Of a stretch of DNA of 15,001 bases, positions 1 through 7,453 are shown one piece after another. The stretch spans positions 1-15,001 of the forward strand of contig JANRJB010000433.1 of assembly GCA_033764265.1 (NCBI GenBank). Reading direction: 5' to 3'. The translations under genes were made by a program, and so were the position numbers. The notes beneath the pieces are model-generated. The model worked only from the letters and a program-made list of their open reading frames with translations, ran no database searches and was not told the origin of the DNA. Positions within the stretch are counted from its first letter, which is position 1. Each line of letters starts with the position of its first letter. This stretch comes from VGEM01 sp033764265 (GTDB lineage Bacteria > Pseudomonadota > Alphaproteobacteria > Rhodospirillales > Rhodospirillaceae).

Positions 1-858
1 GCCGCGCTCGCGCCGATCACCACCCGGATCAAGCTGATTCCCTCGGTCACCAACCTGTCGCTGCATCCGGCGGTGGCCGCGCGCATGGCCGCGACCATCG
101 AGGCCGTGGCGCCGGGCCGCTTCGGCCTCAATATCGTCTCGGGCTGGTACAAGGACGAATTCCTGCAGATGGGTCTGTGGCCCGGCGACGTGCATTACGA
201 GAAACGCTACGACTACGCCGACGAGTATGTAACGATTCTCCGCGACCTGTGGTCGACCGGACGATCGAACTTCAAGGGCGCGTACTTCACCATGAACGAC
301 GCCGAGATCAAGCCGGTGCCATCCACTTTCATTCCGCTGGTCTGCGCGGGCCAAAGCCCGCGCGGGGTCAAGTTCACCGCCGAGAAGGGCGAGCGCAATT
401 TCGTCATCGCCGGCGGCAACATTGGCGACATTGAGGCCGACATCCGCAAGTTCAAGGAGATCACCTCGTCGCTGCAGGCCACCGCCAAGCCGCTGGGCCG
501 TTCGGTCGGCACCATCGCCCTGTTCAACGTGATCGCCGCCGACACCGACGCCGCCGCCCAGAAGCGCTTCGATCACATCGTCGCCGGTGCCGACGAAAAG
601 GCCATCGCCCGGCTGGTCGGCCAGGCCGAACTCGACAAGTCCGAGGGCATGTCGGCCAGCCTGAAACGCAAGTCGATGTTCATGGGTCTGCCGACCCTGG
701 TCGGCTCGCCGGCCACCGTGGCCAAGTACCTCGACCGCATCTACGCCGAGGCCGGCGTGGCGGCTTGCATGTTCGCCTTCCCCGACTTCGTCAAGGACCT
801 GGACGATTTCGGCACGCAGATCCTGCCGCGGCTCGAATCGCGCGCGGCCCACGCCTGA
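1..858 (+). CDS. LLM-class flavin-dependent monooxygenase, RutA-like (5' end outside window)
   Basis: The reading frame is open from the first base, and 285 residues are visible before the TGA at 856-858. The protein resembles the luciferase-like, FMN-dependent monooxygenases, most closely the RutA group that opens the uracil ring. The shared blocks are RFGLNIVSGWYKDEF, the MGLWPGD stretch, the YDYADEYVTILRDLW helix, FKGAYFTMNDAEIKP and CAGQSPRG, then GTLVGSPATVAKYLD near the C-terminus. These segments form the FMN and substrate pocket of the TIM barrel in this family. RutA-type proteins are about 360-380 residues, so roughly the first 80-100 are missing. No rutB-G homologue lies downstream; pgi follows after 7 nt, so a pyrimidine role is not supported by context. 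A sulfone or sulfonate monooxygenase of the same superfamily is the main alternative. The family call is strong; the substrate is unknown. Confidence 0.85.
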   Translation, partial: AALAPITTRIKLIPSVTNLSLHPAVAARMAATIEAVAPGRFGLNIVSGWYKDEFLQMGLWPGDVHYEKRYDYADEYVTILRDLWSTGRSNFKGAYFTMNDAEIKPVPSTFIPLVCAGQSPRGVKFTAEKGERNFVIAGGNIGDIEADIRKFKEITSSLQATAKPLGRSVGTIALFNVIAADTDAAAQKRFDHIVAGADEKAIARLVGQAELDKSEGMSASLKRKSMFMGLPTLVGSPATVAKYLDRIYAEAGVAACMFAFPDFVKDLDDFGTQILPRLESRAAHA

Positions 859-865
859 GGTCGCC

Positions 866-2488
866 ATGGCCAACGCGTTGACGGCATCGCCGGCCTGGCA
901 GGCCCTGAGCCGCCACGCCGAAAGCGCCGCGCGGGGGCATCTGCGCGAACTGTTCGCCGCCGACCCGGGCCGCTTCGCCGCGTTATCGCTTCGCCATGGC
1001 CCACTGCTGGTCGATCTGTCGAAACAGCGGGTCACCACGGAAACGCTCGCGCTGCTGATCGGCCTGGCCCGCGCCCGCGGCGTGGAGCAGGGGCGCGCGG
1101 CGATGTTCGCCGGCGCGCGCATCAACGCGACCGAGCACCGCGCCGTGCTGCACGTGGCGCTGCGCAACCGTGCCGACCGGCCGATGCGCGTGGACGGCGT
1201 TGACGTGATGCCCGAGGTGCGCGCGACGCTCGCCCGCCTCAAGGCGTTCAGCGACCGCGTCGCCGACGGCAGCTGGACCGGCGCCTCGGGAAAGCCGATC
1301 CGCCACATCGTCAATATCGGCATCGGCGGCTCGCACCTGGGGCCGATGTTCGCCGCCGACGCGCTGGCCGGCTACCGCCGGCCGGGCGTCAGCATCGCCT
1401 TCGTCTCCAATCCCGACCGCGCCCAGATCGACGACGTGCTGGCCGCCTGCGATCCGGCCGCAACCCTGTTCGTGATCGCCTCGAAAACCTTCACCACCGT
1501 CGAGACCATGAGCAACGCGGCCATCGCGCGGGCGTGGATCGCCGACGCGTTCGGCGAGGCGGCCATCGCCCGACACTTTGCCGCCGTGTCCACCAACCTG
1601 AAGGCGGCGGCCGCGTTTGGGATTCCAGAAGCCAACGTGTTCCCGATGTGGGACTGGGTCGGCGGGCGTTACTCGCTGTGGTCGGCGATCGGTTTGCCGG
1701 TGATGCTGGCGTGCGGTTTCGACGCCTTCAACCAGCTCCTGGACGGCGCGCACGCCATGGACCGGCATTTTGAGTCCGCGCCGCTTGCGCAGAACTTGCC
1801 CGCGCTCTTGGCGCTGATCGGGGTGTGGAACATCAATTTCCTGGGCTGTGACGCGCTGGCCGTGCTGCCCTACGACCATCGGCTCAAGCTGTTGCCGGCC
1901 CACCTGCAGCAGCTCGACATGGAAAGCAACGGCAAGAGCGTGACGCTCGCCGGCGACGCCGTCGGATGCGCCACCGGGCCGATCGTGTTCGGGGCCGGCG
2001 GATCCGACAGTCAGCATTCGTTCTTCCAGCTGTTGCACCAGGGCCCGCGCATCGTTCCGTGCGACTTCATCGTCGCGCTGAAGGGGCCGGCCGGTTTCGA
2101 CGCCAGCCGCGACCTCCTGGTCGCCAACGCCTTCGCCCAGACCGAGGCCCTGATGAACGGGCGCACCGCCGCCGATCTGGCGTCGACGCCGCCCGCGCTC
2201 AAACCGCATCGCGCCTTCACCGGCAACCGGCCGACCACGACCATCGTGCTTGATGAGCTGACGCCGTCCTCGCTCGGCCAACTGATCGCGCTTTATGAGC
2301 ACAAGGTCTTCGTCCAGGGGCTGATCTGGGGCGTCAATTCCTTCGACCAGTGGGGCGTGGAACTGGGCAAGGAACTGGCCACGGCGCTCGGTCCGGCGTT
2401 GGCGGGCGCGGCCGCGCCGGTGGGCAAAGACACCTCCACCTCAGGACTTGTGGCCGCCTATCTCGAAGCCAAGCGCCGCAGCGTCTGA
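866..2488 (+). CDS. pgi: glucose-6-phosphate isomerase
   Basis: This 540-residue cytosolic enzyme interconverts glucose 6-phosphate and fructose 6-phosphate, linking glycolysis or gluconeogenesis with the pentose phosphate and Entner-Doudoroff routes. Both family signatures are present: DWVGGRYSLWSAIGLP at about residue 263, and the C-terminal GLIWGVNSFDQWGVELGK. The catalytic residues expected for the family are visible: Glu353 in MESNGK, His384 in SQHSFF and Lys502 in GVELGK. The phosphate-binding segments GIGGSHLGP and SKTFTTVETM are intact. Length is normal for the proteobacterial form (about 540-550). The ATG at 866 is favoured because a GAGG Shine-Dalgarno at 857-860 overlaps the stop of the preceding gene with 5 nt spacing, which also suggests co-transcription with the monooxygenase. 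I see no anomaly. Confidence 0.98.
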   Translation: MANALTASPAWQALSRHAESAARGHLRELFAADPGRFAALSLRHGPLLVDLSKQRVTTETLALLIGLARARGVEQGRAAMFAGARINATEHRAVLHVALRNRADRPMRVDGVDVMPEVRATLARLKAFSDRVADGSWTGASGKPIRHIVNIGIGGSHLGPMFAADALAGYRRPGVSIAFVSNPDRAQIDDVLAACDPAATLFVIASKTFTTVETMSNAAIARAWIADAFGEAAIARHFAAVSTNLKAAAAFGIPEANVFPMWDWVGGRYSLWSAIGLPVMLACGFDAFNQLLDGAHAMDRHFESAPLAQNLPALLALIGVWNINFLGCDALAVLPYDHRLKLLPAHLQQLDMESNGKSVTLAGDAVGCATGPIVFGAGGSDSQHSFFQLLHQGPRIVPCDFIVALKGPAGFDASRDLLVANAFAQTEALMNGRTAADLASTPPALKPHRAFTGNRPTTTIVLDELTPSSLGQLIALYEHKVFVQGLIWGVNSFDQWGVELGKELATALGPALAGAAAPVGKDTSTSGLVAAYLEAKRRSV

Positions 2489-2539
2489 TTCCGTCAGCGT
2501 TTGAAACCGGGCGCCGTTCGGGTGTAGACCTGACGCGCG

Positions 2540-4411
2540 ATGACCATCCGCCTTCTGCCGCCCAATCTTGTCAATCAGATCGCCGCCGGCGAGGTGGTCG
2601 AACGCCCGGCGTCCGTGGTCAAGGAACTGGTCGAGAACGCCATCGACGCCGGCGCCACGCGCATCGACATCGTGCTGAACGACGGCGGCAAGTCGCTGAT
2701 CGTGGTCACCGACAACGGCAGCGGCATGAACGCGCGCGACCTGGAGGTGGCGGTCGAGCGTCACGCCACCTCGAAGCTGCCGTCCGACGACCTCTTGGAG
2801 ATCGCTCACCTGGGCTTCCGCGCCGAGGCGTTGCCGGCGATCGGTTCGGTGGCGCGGCTGACCGTCACCAGCCGCACGGCCGAGGCCGAGTCCGCCTGGT
2901 ACATGATGGTCACCGCCGGCGCCAAGCAGGGCCCGGTGCCGACGCCGCATCCGCGCGGCACCCGGGTCGAGGTGCGCGACCTGTTCTTCGCCACGCCGGC
3001 CCGGCTCAAGTTCCTCAAGGCCGTGGCGACCGAGCTGTCCTACGCCATCGACGTGGTGGAACGTCAGGCGATGGCCCATCCGGAAATCGCCTTCACCGTC
3101 ACCGCCGACGGCCGCACCCGGCTCAACCTGCCGGCCGGCTTCGCCCAGGGCGACCTGTTCGACGTGCACCTGGAACGCTTGACGGCGATCCTGGGCAAGG
3201 ACTTCGGCGCCAATGCCGTGCCGGTGGCGGCCGAGCGCGAGCAGTTCCGCATCTATGGCTACGTCGGCCTGCCGACGCTCAATCGCGGCAACGCGCTGGC
3301 GCAGTACCTGTTCGTCAACGGCCGGCCAGTGCGCGACCGGTTGCTGCAGGGCGCGGTGCGCGCCGCCTATCAGGATTTCCTGGCCACAAATCGCCATCCA
3401 TATGTGGCGATCTTCATCGACGCGCCGCGCCGCGAGGTCGACGTCAACGTCCACCCGGCCAAGGCGGAAGTGCGCTTCCGCGACGCCGGCCTGGTGCGCG
3501 GCATGATCATCGGCGCCATCCGCCACGCGCTGGCCGAGGCCGGGCACCGGGCCGCGACCACCGTGGCCGACGCCGCGTTGGGGGCGATGCAGCCCGGTAT
3601 TCGCCCGACAGGTGCCCCGACCTGGGGCGGGCGACCGTTTCTGGCGCGACCGGCGCAGGGCTATGGCGCGGCGCAGGCGCTGCAGGGGCCGCTTGCGTAT
3701 CCGTCCGAGGCTTTGCCCTATTCGCCGGCGGGCTTGAGCGAGCCGCCGTCGCTGTTCACGTCAGCGCCGTCGGCGCGCGCGGTCGAGGCGCTCGACACCG
3801 CGGCCGATGCGGCGCCCGACTTTCCGCTCGGCGTGGCGCGCGGGCAACTGCACGAAACCTATATCGTCGCGCAGACCGCCGACGGCATCGTCATCGTCGA
3901 CCAGCACGCGGCGCATGAGCGGTTGTTGTACGAGCGCATGAAGCAGGCGCTGGCCGGCAGCGGCGTGGCGCGCCAGATTCTGCTGATCCCCGAGGTGGTG
4001 GAACTCGACGAGGCGGCGGCCGAACGGCTGTTGGCGCGCGCGGCCGAGTTGGCCGAGCTGGGTCTGGTGGTCGAGCCGTTCGGCGCCGGGGCGGTGGCGG
4101 TGCGCGAGGTGCCGGCCCTGCTGGGCGGCGGCGGCGCGGGCGGCGATGTGGCCGGCCTGGTGCGCGACCTGGCCGACGACCTGGCGGCCTGGGACGAGAC
4201 CCTCAGCCTGAAAGATCGCCTTGCCGACGTCTGCGGCACCATGGCCTGCCACGCCGCGGTGCGCGCCGGCCGGCGGCTCTCGGGCGCCGAGATGAACGCG
4301 CTTCTGCGCCAGATGGAAGCCACCCCCAATTCCGGCCAGTGCAACCACGGCCGACCCACCTACGTCGAACTCAAACTCTCTGACATAGAACGACTATTCG
4401 GTAGAAAATAG
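2540..4411 (+). CDS. mutL: DNA mismatch repair protein MutL, endonuclease type
   Basis: MutL couples mismatch recognition by MutS to strand incision and removal. The N-terminal GHKL ATPase is complete: Glu29 and Asn33 in the first motif (KELVENAIDAG), then DNGSGM, ATSKL, LGFRAEALPAIGSV and GTRVEVRDLFFATPARLKFLK. A proline- and alanine-rich linker at about residues 340-430 joins it to the C-terminal dimerisation domain. That domain carries the metal-dependent nicking motif DQHA-x2-E-x4-E (Asp454, Glu460, Glu465) and the matching ACH (569-571), CNHGRP (from Cys601) and terminal FGR motifs. This is therefore the self-nicking MutL found in bacteria without MutH. The length of 623 residues is typical. 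The ATG at 2540 begins the conserved N-terminus directly (MTIRLLPPNLVNQIAAGEVV), although I see no good Shine-Dalgarno before it. The gene is 51 nt from pgi and its stop lies inside a palindrome. Confidence 0.98.
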   Translation: MTIRLLPPNLVNQIAAGEVVERPASVVKELVENAIDAGATRIDIVLNDGGKSLIVVTDNGSGMNARDLEVAVERHATSKLPSDDLLEIAHLGFRAEALPAIGSVARLTVTSRTAEAESAWYMMVTAGAKQGPVPTPHPRGTRVEVRDLFFATPARLKFLKAVATELSYAIDVVERQAMAHPEIAFTVTADGRTRLNLPAGFAQGDLFDVHLERLTAILGKDFGANAVPVAAEREQFRIYGYVGLPTLNRGNALAQYLFVNGRPVRDRLLQGAVRAAYQDFLATNRHPYVAIFIDAPRREVDVNVHPAKAEVRFRDAGLVRGMIIGAIRHALAEAGHRAATTVADAALGAMQPGIRPTGAPTWGGRPFLARPAQGYGAAQALQGPLAYPSEALPYSPAGLSEPPSLFTSAPSARAVEALDTAADAAPDFPLGVARGQLHETYIVAQTADGIVIVDQHAAHERLLYERMKQALAGSGVARQILLIPEVVELDEAAAERLLARAAELAELGLVVEPFGAGAVAVREVPALLGGGGAGGDVAGLVRDLADDLAAWDETLSLKDRLADVCGTMACHAAVRAGRRLSGAEMNALLRQMEATPNSGQCNHGRPTYVELKLSDIERLFGRK

Positions 4412-4451
4412 GGCCGTACCCTAATTAAAACTAGGGTACGACCCTGATTTT
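4405..4451 (+). terminator. Near-perfect palindrome over the mutL stop, likely terminator
   Basis: Bases 4410-4423 pair with 4432-4445 in a 14-bp stem with a single C/A mismatch (4414/4441), around an 8-nt AT-rich loop. Beyond a one-base bulge at 4446 the stem continues as AAAAT (4405-4409) against ATTTT (4447-4451). A GC-rich stem between an A-tract and a T-tract is the layout of a Rho-independent terminator that could work on both strands. The mutL TAG stop (4409-4411) lies in the left arm. The right arm ends 12 nt before the start of the next gene. The core AGGGTACGACCCT is itself a small palindrome, so a REP-like repeat is an alternative reading. Confidence 0.6.
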
Positions 4452-4463
4452 AAGGACTCAGTC

Positions 4464-5321
4464 ATGCTGGCGGAAGCGTGGCGGTATTGGACGGCGTTCG
4501 CGCCGGCGCGGGTGCGGCGGTTTGGCTACCTCGCACGGCTGGTGGCGCTCGAGTTCCGCGCCCGGCGCTGCGCCGCCGCCTGGGCCCCGCATCTGGCCGC
4601 CTGCCGCCGGGCGATCCTGACGGCCGCCGATCACTGCGCGCGCCGCGACCTGTGCCTGATCGTCGGGTCCGGGCTCCTGCTGGACGTCCCGCTGGCCGAG
4701 CTGGCCGCGCGTTTCGGTCGCGTGATGCTGGTGGACATGTTCCACATGCCCCAGGTGCGCCGCCAGGTCCGCCCGTTCAAGAACGTCAGACTGCTGTCGG
4801 GCGACGTGACCGGCATGTTCCAGATGATGAAGGACGGCAAGGTGCCCGGCCCCCAGGCCGGCGGCCCGGAACTGCCCGCGCCGCCGGCGCGCATTCCGCA
4901 CCTGACGGAGGCCGATCTGGCGGTGTCGTGCAACTGCCTGACCCAGCTGGCCGGACCGTTCGTCGCGCACCTCGAGGCCACGCGCGGGTTCAGCGACCTC
5001 GACTCCGATAAGCTCGCCTACCAGATCATGGAGCACCACGCCCGCGCCTTCGCCGAGGCCGCGCCGGACGTGGGGATGATCATCAGCGACGTCGAGCGCT
5101 ATGAATTCGCCAAGGGCGAGGTCGCCCGCCGCATCGACCTGCTCAAGGCCTACACGCTGCCGCCGCCGCTCAACCCCGCGCTGTCGGAGGAGTGGGACTG
5201 GCTGATCGCTCCGGCCGGGGAAGAGGGCCCTGACGACATCGAGCACCTGGTCGAAGCCAAGCTCTACACCCGCGACGCGCTGCCGGCCGCCGCGCCGCCG
5301 CCCGACTCAGCCCTGAGCTAA
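4464..5321 (+). CDS. Uncharacterised protein with methyltransferase-like Rossmann motif
   Basis: I do not recognise a named family. The 285-residue product has an arginine- and alanine-rich helical N-terminus (1-60). A strand-loop motif, LCLIVGSGLLLDVPLAEL, follows at about 63-80. The next strand, VMLVDMFH, ends in Asp91, and VRLLSGDV follows at 108-115. This order resembles motifs I-III of class I SAM-dependent methyltransferases, and DLAVSCNCLTQL (151-162) sits where motif IV would be. The glycine signature is VGSG rather than the full GxGxG, so the fold call is inference and activity is unproven. The C-terminus is alanine- and proline-rich. The ATG at 4464 has AAGGA at 4452-4456 with 7 nt spacing. 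Its TAA overlaps the TAG of the converging rsmD by 4 nt (5318-5321). There is no signal peptide or membrane helix. Confidence 0.85.
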   Translation: MLAEAWRYWTAFAPARVRRFGYLARLVALEFRARRCAAAWAPHLAACRRAILTAADHCARRDLCLIVGSGLLLDVPLAELAARFGRVMLVDMFHMPQVRRQVRPFKNVRLLSGDVTGMFQMMKDGKVPGPQAGGPELPAPPARIPHLTEADLAVSCNCLTQLAGPFVAHLEATRGFSDLDSDKLAYQIMEHHARAFAEAAPDVGMIISDVERYEFAKGEVARRIDLLKAYTLPPPLNPALSEEWDWLIAPAGEEGPDDIEHLVEAKLYTRDALPAAAPPPDSALS

Positions 5322-5971
5322 GCATCGGCCTGCATGAACAGCACGCGGGCGCGGCCATAGCGGCGTTCGTCGATTGGCGCAAGGCCCGCCACCGCGAGCA
5401 CGGGTTCGTCGTCGCCCTGTTCCACCACCACCAGCGCGCCGGGCCTGAGCCAGCCCATCGCGACCAGCGAACCAAGCGCCGGGGCGGCAAGACCGGCGCC
5501 GTAGGGCGGATCGAGGAAAGCGAGATCGCAGCGCCGCGGCGGGCGGGGCAGGCGGGTCGCATCGCCGGTCATGACCGAGACGCGGTCTTCGGCGCCCAGG
5601 CGCGCAGCGGCCTCGGCCAAGCGCGCGGCAATTTCCGGCGCGGTGTCGATGAACGACGCGAACGCCGCGCCGCGCGACAGGGCTTCGAAGCCGAACGCGC
5701 CGGTGCCGGCGAACAGATCGGCGACGACGGCGCCCGGCAGCCGGAAGCCGCGCTCGGTGAAGCCGTGCGCCAGCCGGTTGAACACCGCCTCGCGGGCGCG
5801 CGCCGAGGTCGGGCGCACCTCGAATCCCGCCGGCACGGCGAGTTTTCGCCCGCGCCAAGCCCCGGCGATGATGCGCACCTCGCCCGGCGCCGACGCGCGC
5901 GCCGGGCCGGGCGCGTCACCGCGCCGCGGCGGCCGGCTTGGCTTTGCGGGGCGGGCGCTTTTTTTCGTCAT
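5318..5971 (-). CDS. rsmD: 16S rRNA (guanine(966)-N(2))-methyltransferase
   Basis: RsmD methylates N2 of G966 in 16S rRNA during 30S assembly, using SAM. From the ATG at 5971 the product has 217 residues. The family core starts at VRIIAGAWRGRKL (32-44), followed by RPTSARAREAVFN, the SAM-binding DLFAGTGAFGFEALSRGA (85-102) and the catalytic DPPYG (154-158). The first 30 residues are a basic, proline-rich extension (TKKSARP, RPPRR) that most family members lack. Three starts are possible: an in-frame TTG at 6016, the ATG at 5971, and a GTG at 5878 that would give the usual short N-terminus and avoid overlap. I chose the ATG; none of the three has a convincing Shine-Dalgarno. With the ATG start the gene overlaps the end of rluB by 56 nt. 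It is the last gene of the leftward block and converges on the unknown gene at 4464. Confidence 0.93.
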   Translation of the reverse strand: MTKKSARPAKPSRPPRRGDAPGPARASAPGEVRIIAGAWRGRKLAVPAGFEVRPTSARAREAVFNRLAHGFTERGFRLPGAVVADLFAGTGAFGFEALSRGAAFASFIDTAPEIAARLAEAAARLGAEDRVSVMTGDATRLPRPPRRCDLAFLDPPYGAGLAAPALGSLVAMGWLRPGALVVVEQGDDEPVLAVAGLAPIDERRYGRARVLFMQADA

Positions 5972-6743
5972 GGCGGTGCGGCGGCGATGGAGCGGTTTTC
6001 TGCCGGTGGCGGCCAAGCTGTTCCTTGAGCACCTTGCCCGGAACTTCCTCGATTTCGCCGCGCGGCAGCGTGCCCAACTGGAACGGGCCGTAGGCCAGGC
6101 GGATCAGCCGCGTCACCCTCAAGCCCAGGGCCTCCAGAACCTTGCGGATCTCGCGGTTCTTGCCTTCCTTCAAGGCCATGGTCAGCCAGGCGTTTGCCGC
6201 GCCCTGGCTCTTGTCGAGCTGGGCGACGATCGGGCCGTAGCGCACGCCCTCGACCGTCATGCCAGCCGCCAGCTGCGTCAACATCGCCTCGCGCACCGTG
6301 CCGTGCACGCGCACCCGGTAGCGCCGCGTCCAGCCGCGCGACGGATGCTCCAGTTCACGCGCCAGCCCGCCGTCATTCGTCAGCAGCAGAAGGCCCTCGG
6401 AGGTCAAATCGAGCCGCCCGACGCTCACCACCCGCGGCAGATCCTTCGGCAGCGTCTCGAATACGGTCTGGCGGCCCTTCTCGTCGCGGTGCGTGGTGAC
6501 CAGGCCGGCCGGCTTGTGGTAGCGCCACAGCCGCGGCCGGTCGGGCGCGGGGATCGGCGTGCCGTCCACCGCCACCACGTCGGCGGCCGAGACATTGCGC
6601 GCGGGCGAGGTGAGTTTCACGCCGTTGACGCTGACGCGACCGTCGGCGATCCACTTCTCGGCGTCGCGGCGCGAGCACAGCCCGGCACGGGCCAGCACCT
6701 TGGCAACGCGTTCGCCGGCGAATTCCGAGCCACCCGCGCTCAT
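5916..6743 (-). CDS. rluB: 23S rRNA pseudouridine synthase, RluB/RsuA family
   Basis: The 275-residue product has an N-terminal S4 RNA-binding domain (about 10-55: RVAKVLARAGLCSRRDAEKWI, then GRVSVNG). A pseudouridine synthase domain of the RluB/E/F-RsuA group follows. The catalytic aspartate is Asp112 in GRLDLTSEGLLLLTNDG, and KEGKNREIRK and RLIRLAYGPF are the later family motifs. RluB converts U2605 of 23S rRNA; the exact site is inferred from the usual alphaproteobacterial annotation. The last 30 residues are a low-complexity basic tail (KKRPPRKAKPAAAAR). The ATG at 6743 is chosen because it follows the upstream stop in a TGATG overlap (6741-6745), which implies translational coupling. A longer frame to 6815 exists but adds residues unlike the family. 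RsuA or RluE specificity cannot be excluded. Confidence 0.93.
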   Translation of the reverse strand: MSAGGSEFAGERVAKVLARAGLCSRRDAEKWIADGRVSVNGVKLTSPARNVSAADVVAVDGTPIPAPDRPRLWRYHKPAGLVTTHRDEKGRQTVFETLPKDLPRVVSVGRLDLTSEGLLLLTNDGGLARELEHPSRGWTRRYRVRVHGTVREAMLTQLAAGMTVEGVRYGPIVAQLDKSQGAANAWLTMALKEGKNREIRKVLEALGLRVTRLIRLAYGPFQLGTLPRGEIEEVPGKVLKEQLGRHRQKTAPSPPHRHDEKKRPPRKAKPAAAAR

Positions 6744-7453
6744 CACCGGCACGCCGCGACCATGGCCTGGAAAATGCGCGCGTCGGCCGGGCTGATGTGG
6801 AACTCCGGGTGCCATTCCACGCCCAGGCAGAAGCGCCGCGACGGATCCTCGATGCCCTCGATCACGCCATCGGGCGCCACCGCGTTGACCACCAGGTTGT
6901 TCGGCACCGTCTTCACGGCCTGGTGATGGGCGCTGTTGACGGCGGTCTCGGTCAGGCCGGCGATGCGGTGCAACAGCGTGCCGGGCGTGATCGCGATGGC
7001 ATGGCCCGGCTCGTTGCGCGGGTTGGGTTGCTCATGAGCCAGCGCGCCGGGCACTTCGTCGGGAATGTGCTGGATCAGCGTCGCGCCCAAGATCACCGCC
7101 AGCAACTGCTCGCCGCCGCAGATGCCGAGCACGGGCTTGTCGGCGGCCAGCATCGCCTTGGCGATGCCCAATTCGAAAGCGGTGCGCGCCTGCTTCAACG
7201 TGACCGTGGCGTGCCGCGTGGCCGCGCCGAACAGCGCGGGGTCGACGTCGAACGCGCCGCCGGTGATCACCAGTCCGTCGATCAGGCCGGCATAGCGGTC
7301 GACCAGGGACGGTTCGTGCGGCAGCACCACCGGCACGCCGCCGGCGGCTGTCACCGCCGCGCAGTAGTTCTGGCGCAGGGCGTACCACGGAAACTTCGAG
7401 TAGCCGCCCGGCTGCTCGCTGTCGAGGGTGATGCCGATGACGGGCGCGGACAT
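6743..7453 (-). CDS. Class I glutamine amidotransferase, gamma-glutamyl-GABA hydrolase family (peptidase C26)
   Basis: The 236-residue product resembles PuuD-type enzymes, which hydrolyse gamma-glutamyl amides such as gamma-glutamyl-GABA in putrescine breakdown. It has PVIGITLDSE at the start, the oxyanion segment DGLVITGGAFDVDP (59-72), the nucleophile Cys112 in LGICGGEQLL, the substrate-side motif SAHHQAVK (174-181), and His215 with Glu217 in GVEWHPEF to complete the triad. Most relatives read GICRG at the nucleophile; here the arginine is glycine. There is no signal peptide, so it acts in the cytosol. No putrescine genes (puuA-C) are nearby, so the substrate is open. The ATG at 7453 starts the conserved MSAPVIGIT. 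I see no strong Shine-Dalgarno. The gene is coupled to rluB by TGATG, so the two are almost certainly on one transcript. Confidence 0.9.
   Translation of the reverse strand: MSAPVIGITLDSEQPGGYSKFPWYALRQNYCAAVTAAGGVPVVLPHEPSLVDRYAGLIDGLVITGGAFDVDPALFGAATRHATVTLKQARTAFELGIAKAMLAADKPVLGICGGEQLLAVILGATLIQHIPDEVPGALAHEQPNPRNEPGHAIAITPGTLLHRIAGLTETAVNSAHHQAVKTVPNNLVVNAVAPDGVIEGIEDPSRRFCLGVEWHPEFHISPADARIFQAMVAACR

Noticed and set aside
983..2302. Long antisense frame opposite pgi, and similar long frames at 2350-3918 (+), 5571-6926 (+), 6797-8623 (+) and 12393-13829 (-)
   Set aside because: They mirror real genes in GC-rich DNA, are arginine-, glycine- and alanine-rich with no recognisable domains, and the opposite or alternative frame carries full family motifs.
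5916..6815. rluB start at 6815 and rsmD start at a TTG (6016)
   Set aside because: The longer N-termini overlap neighbours in other frames and are unlike the families; the TGATG junction fixes rluB at 6743, and an ATG is available for rsmD at 5971.
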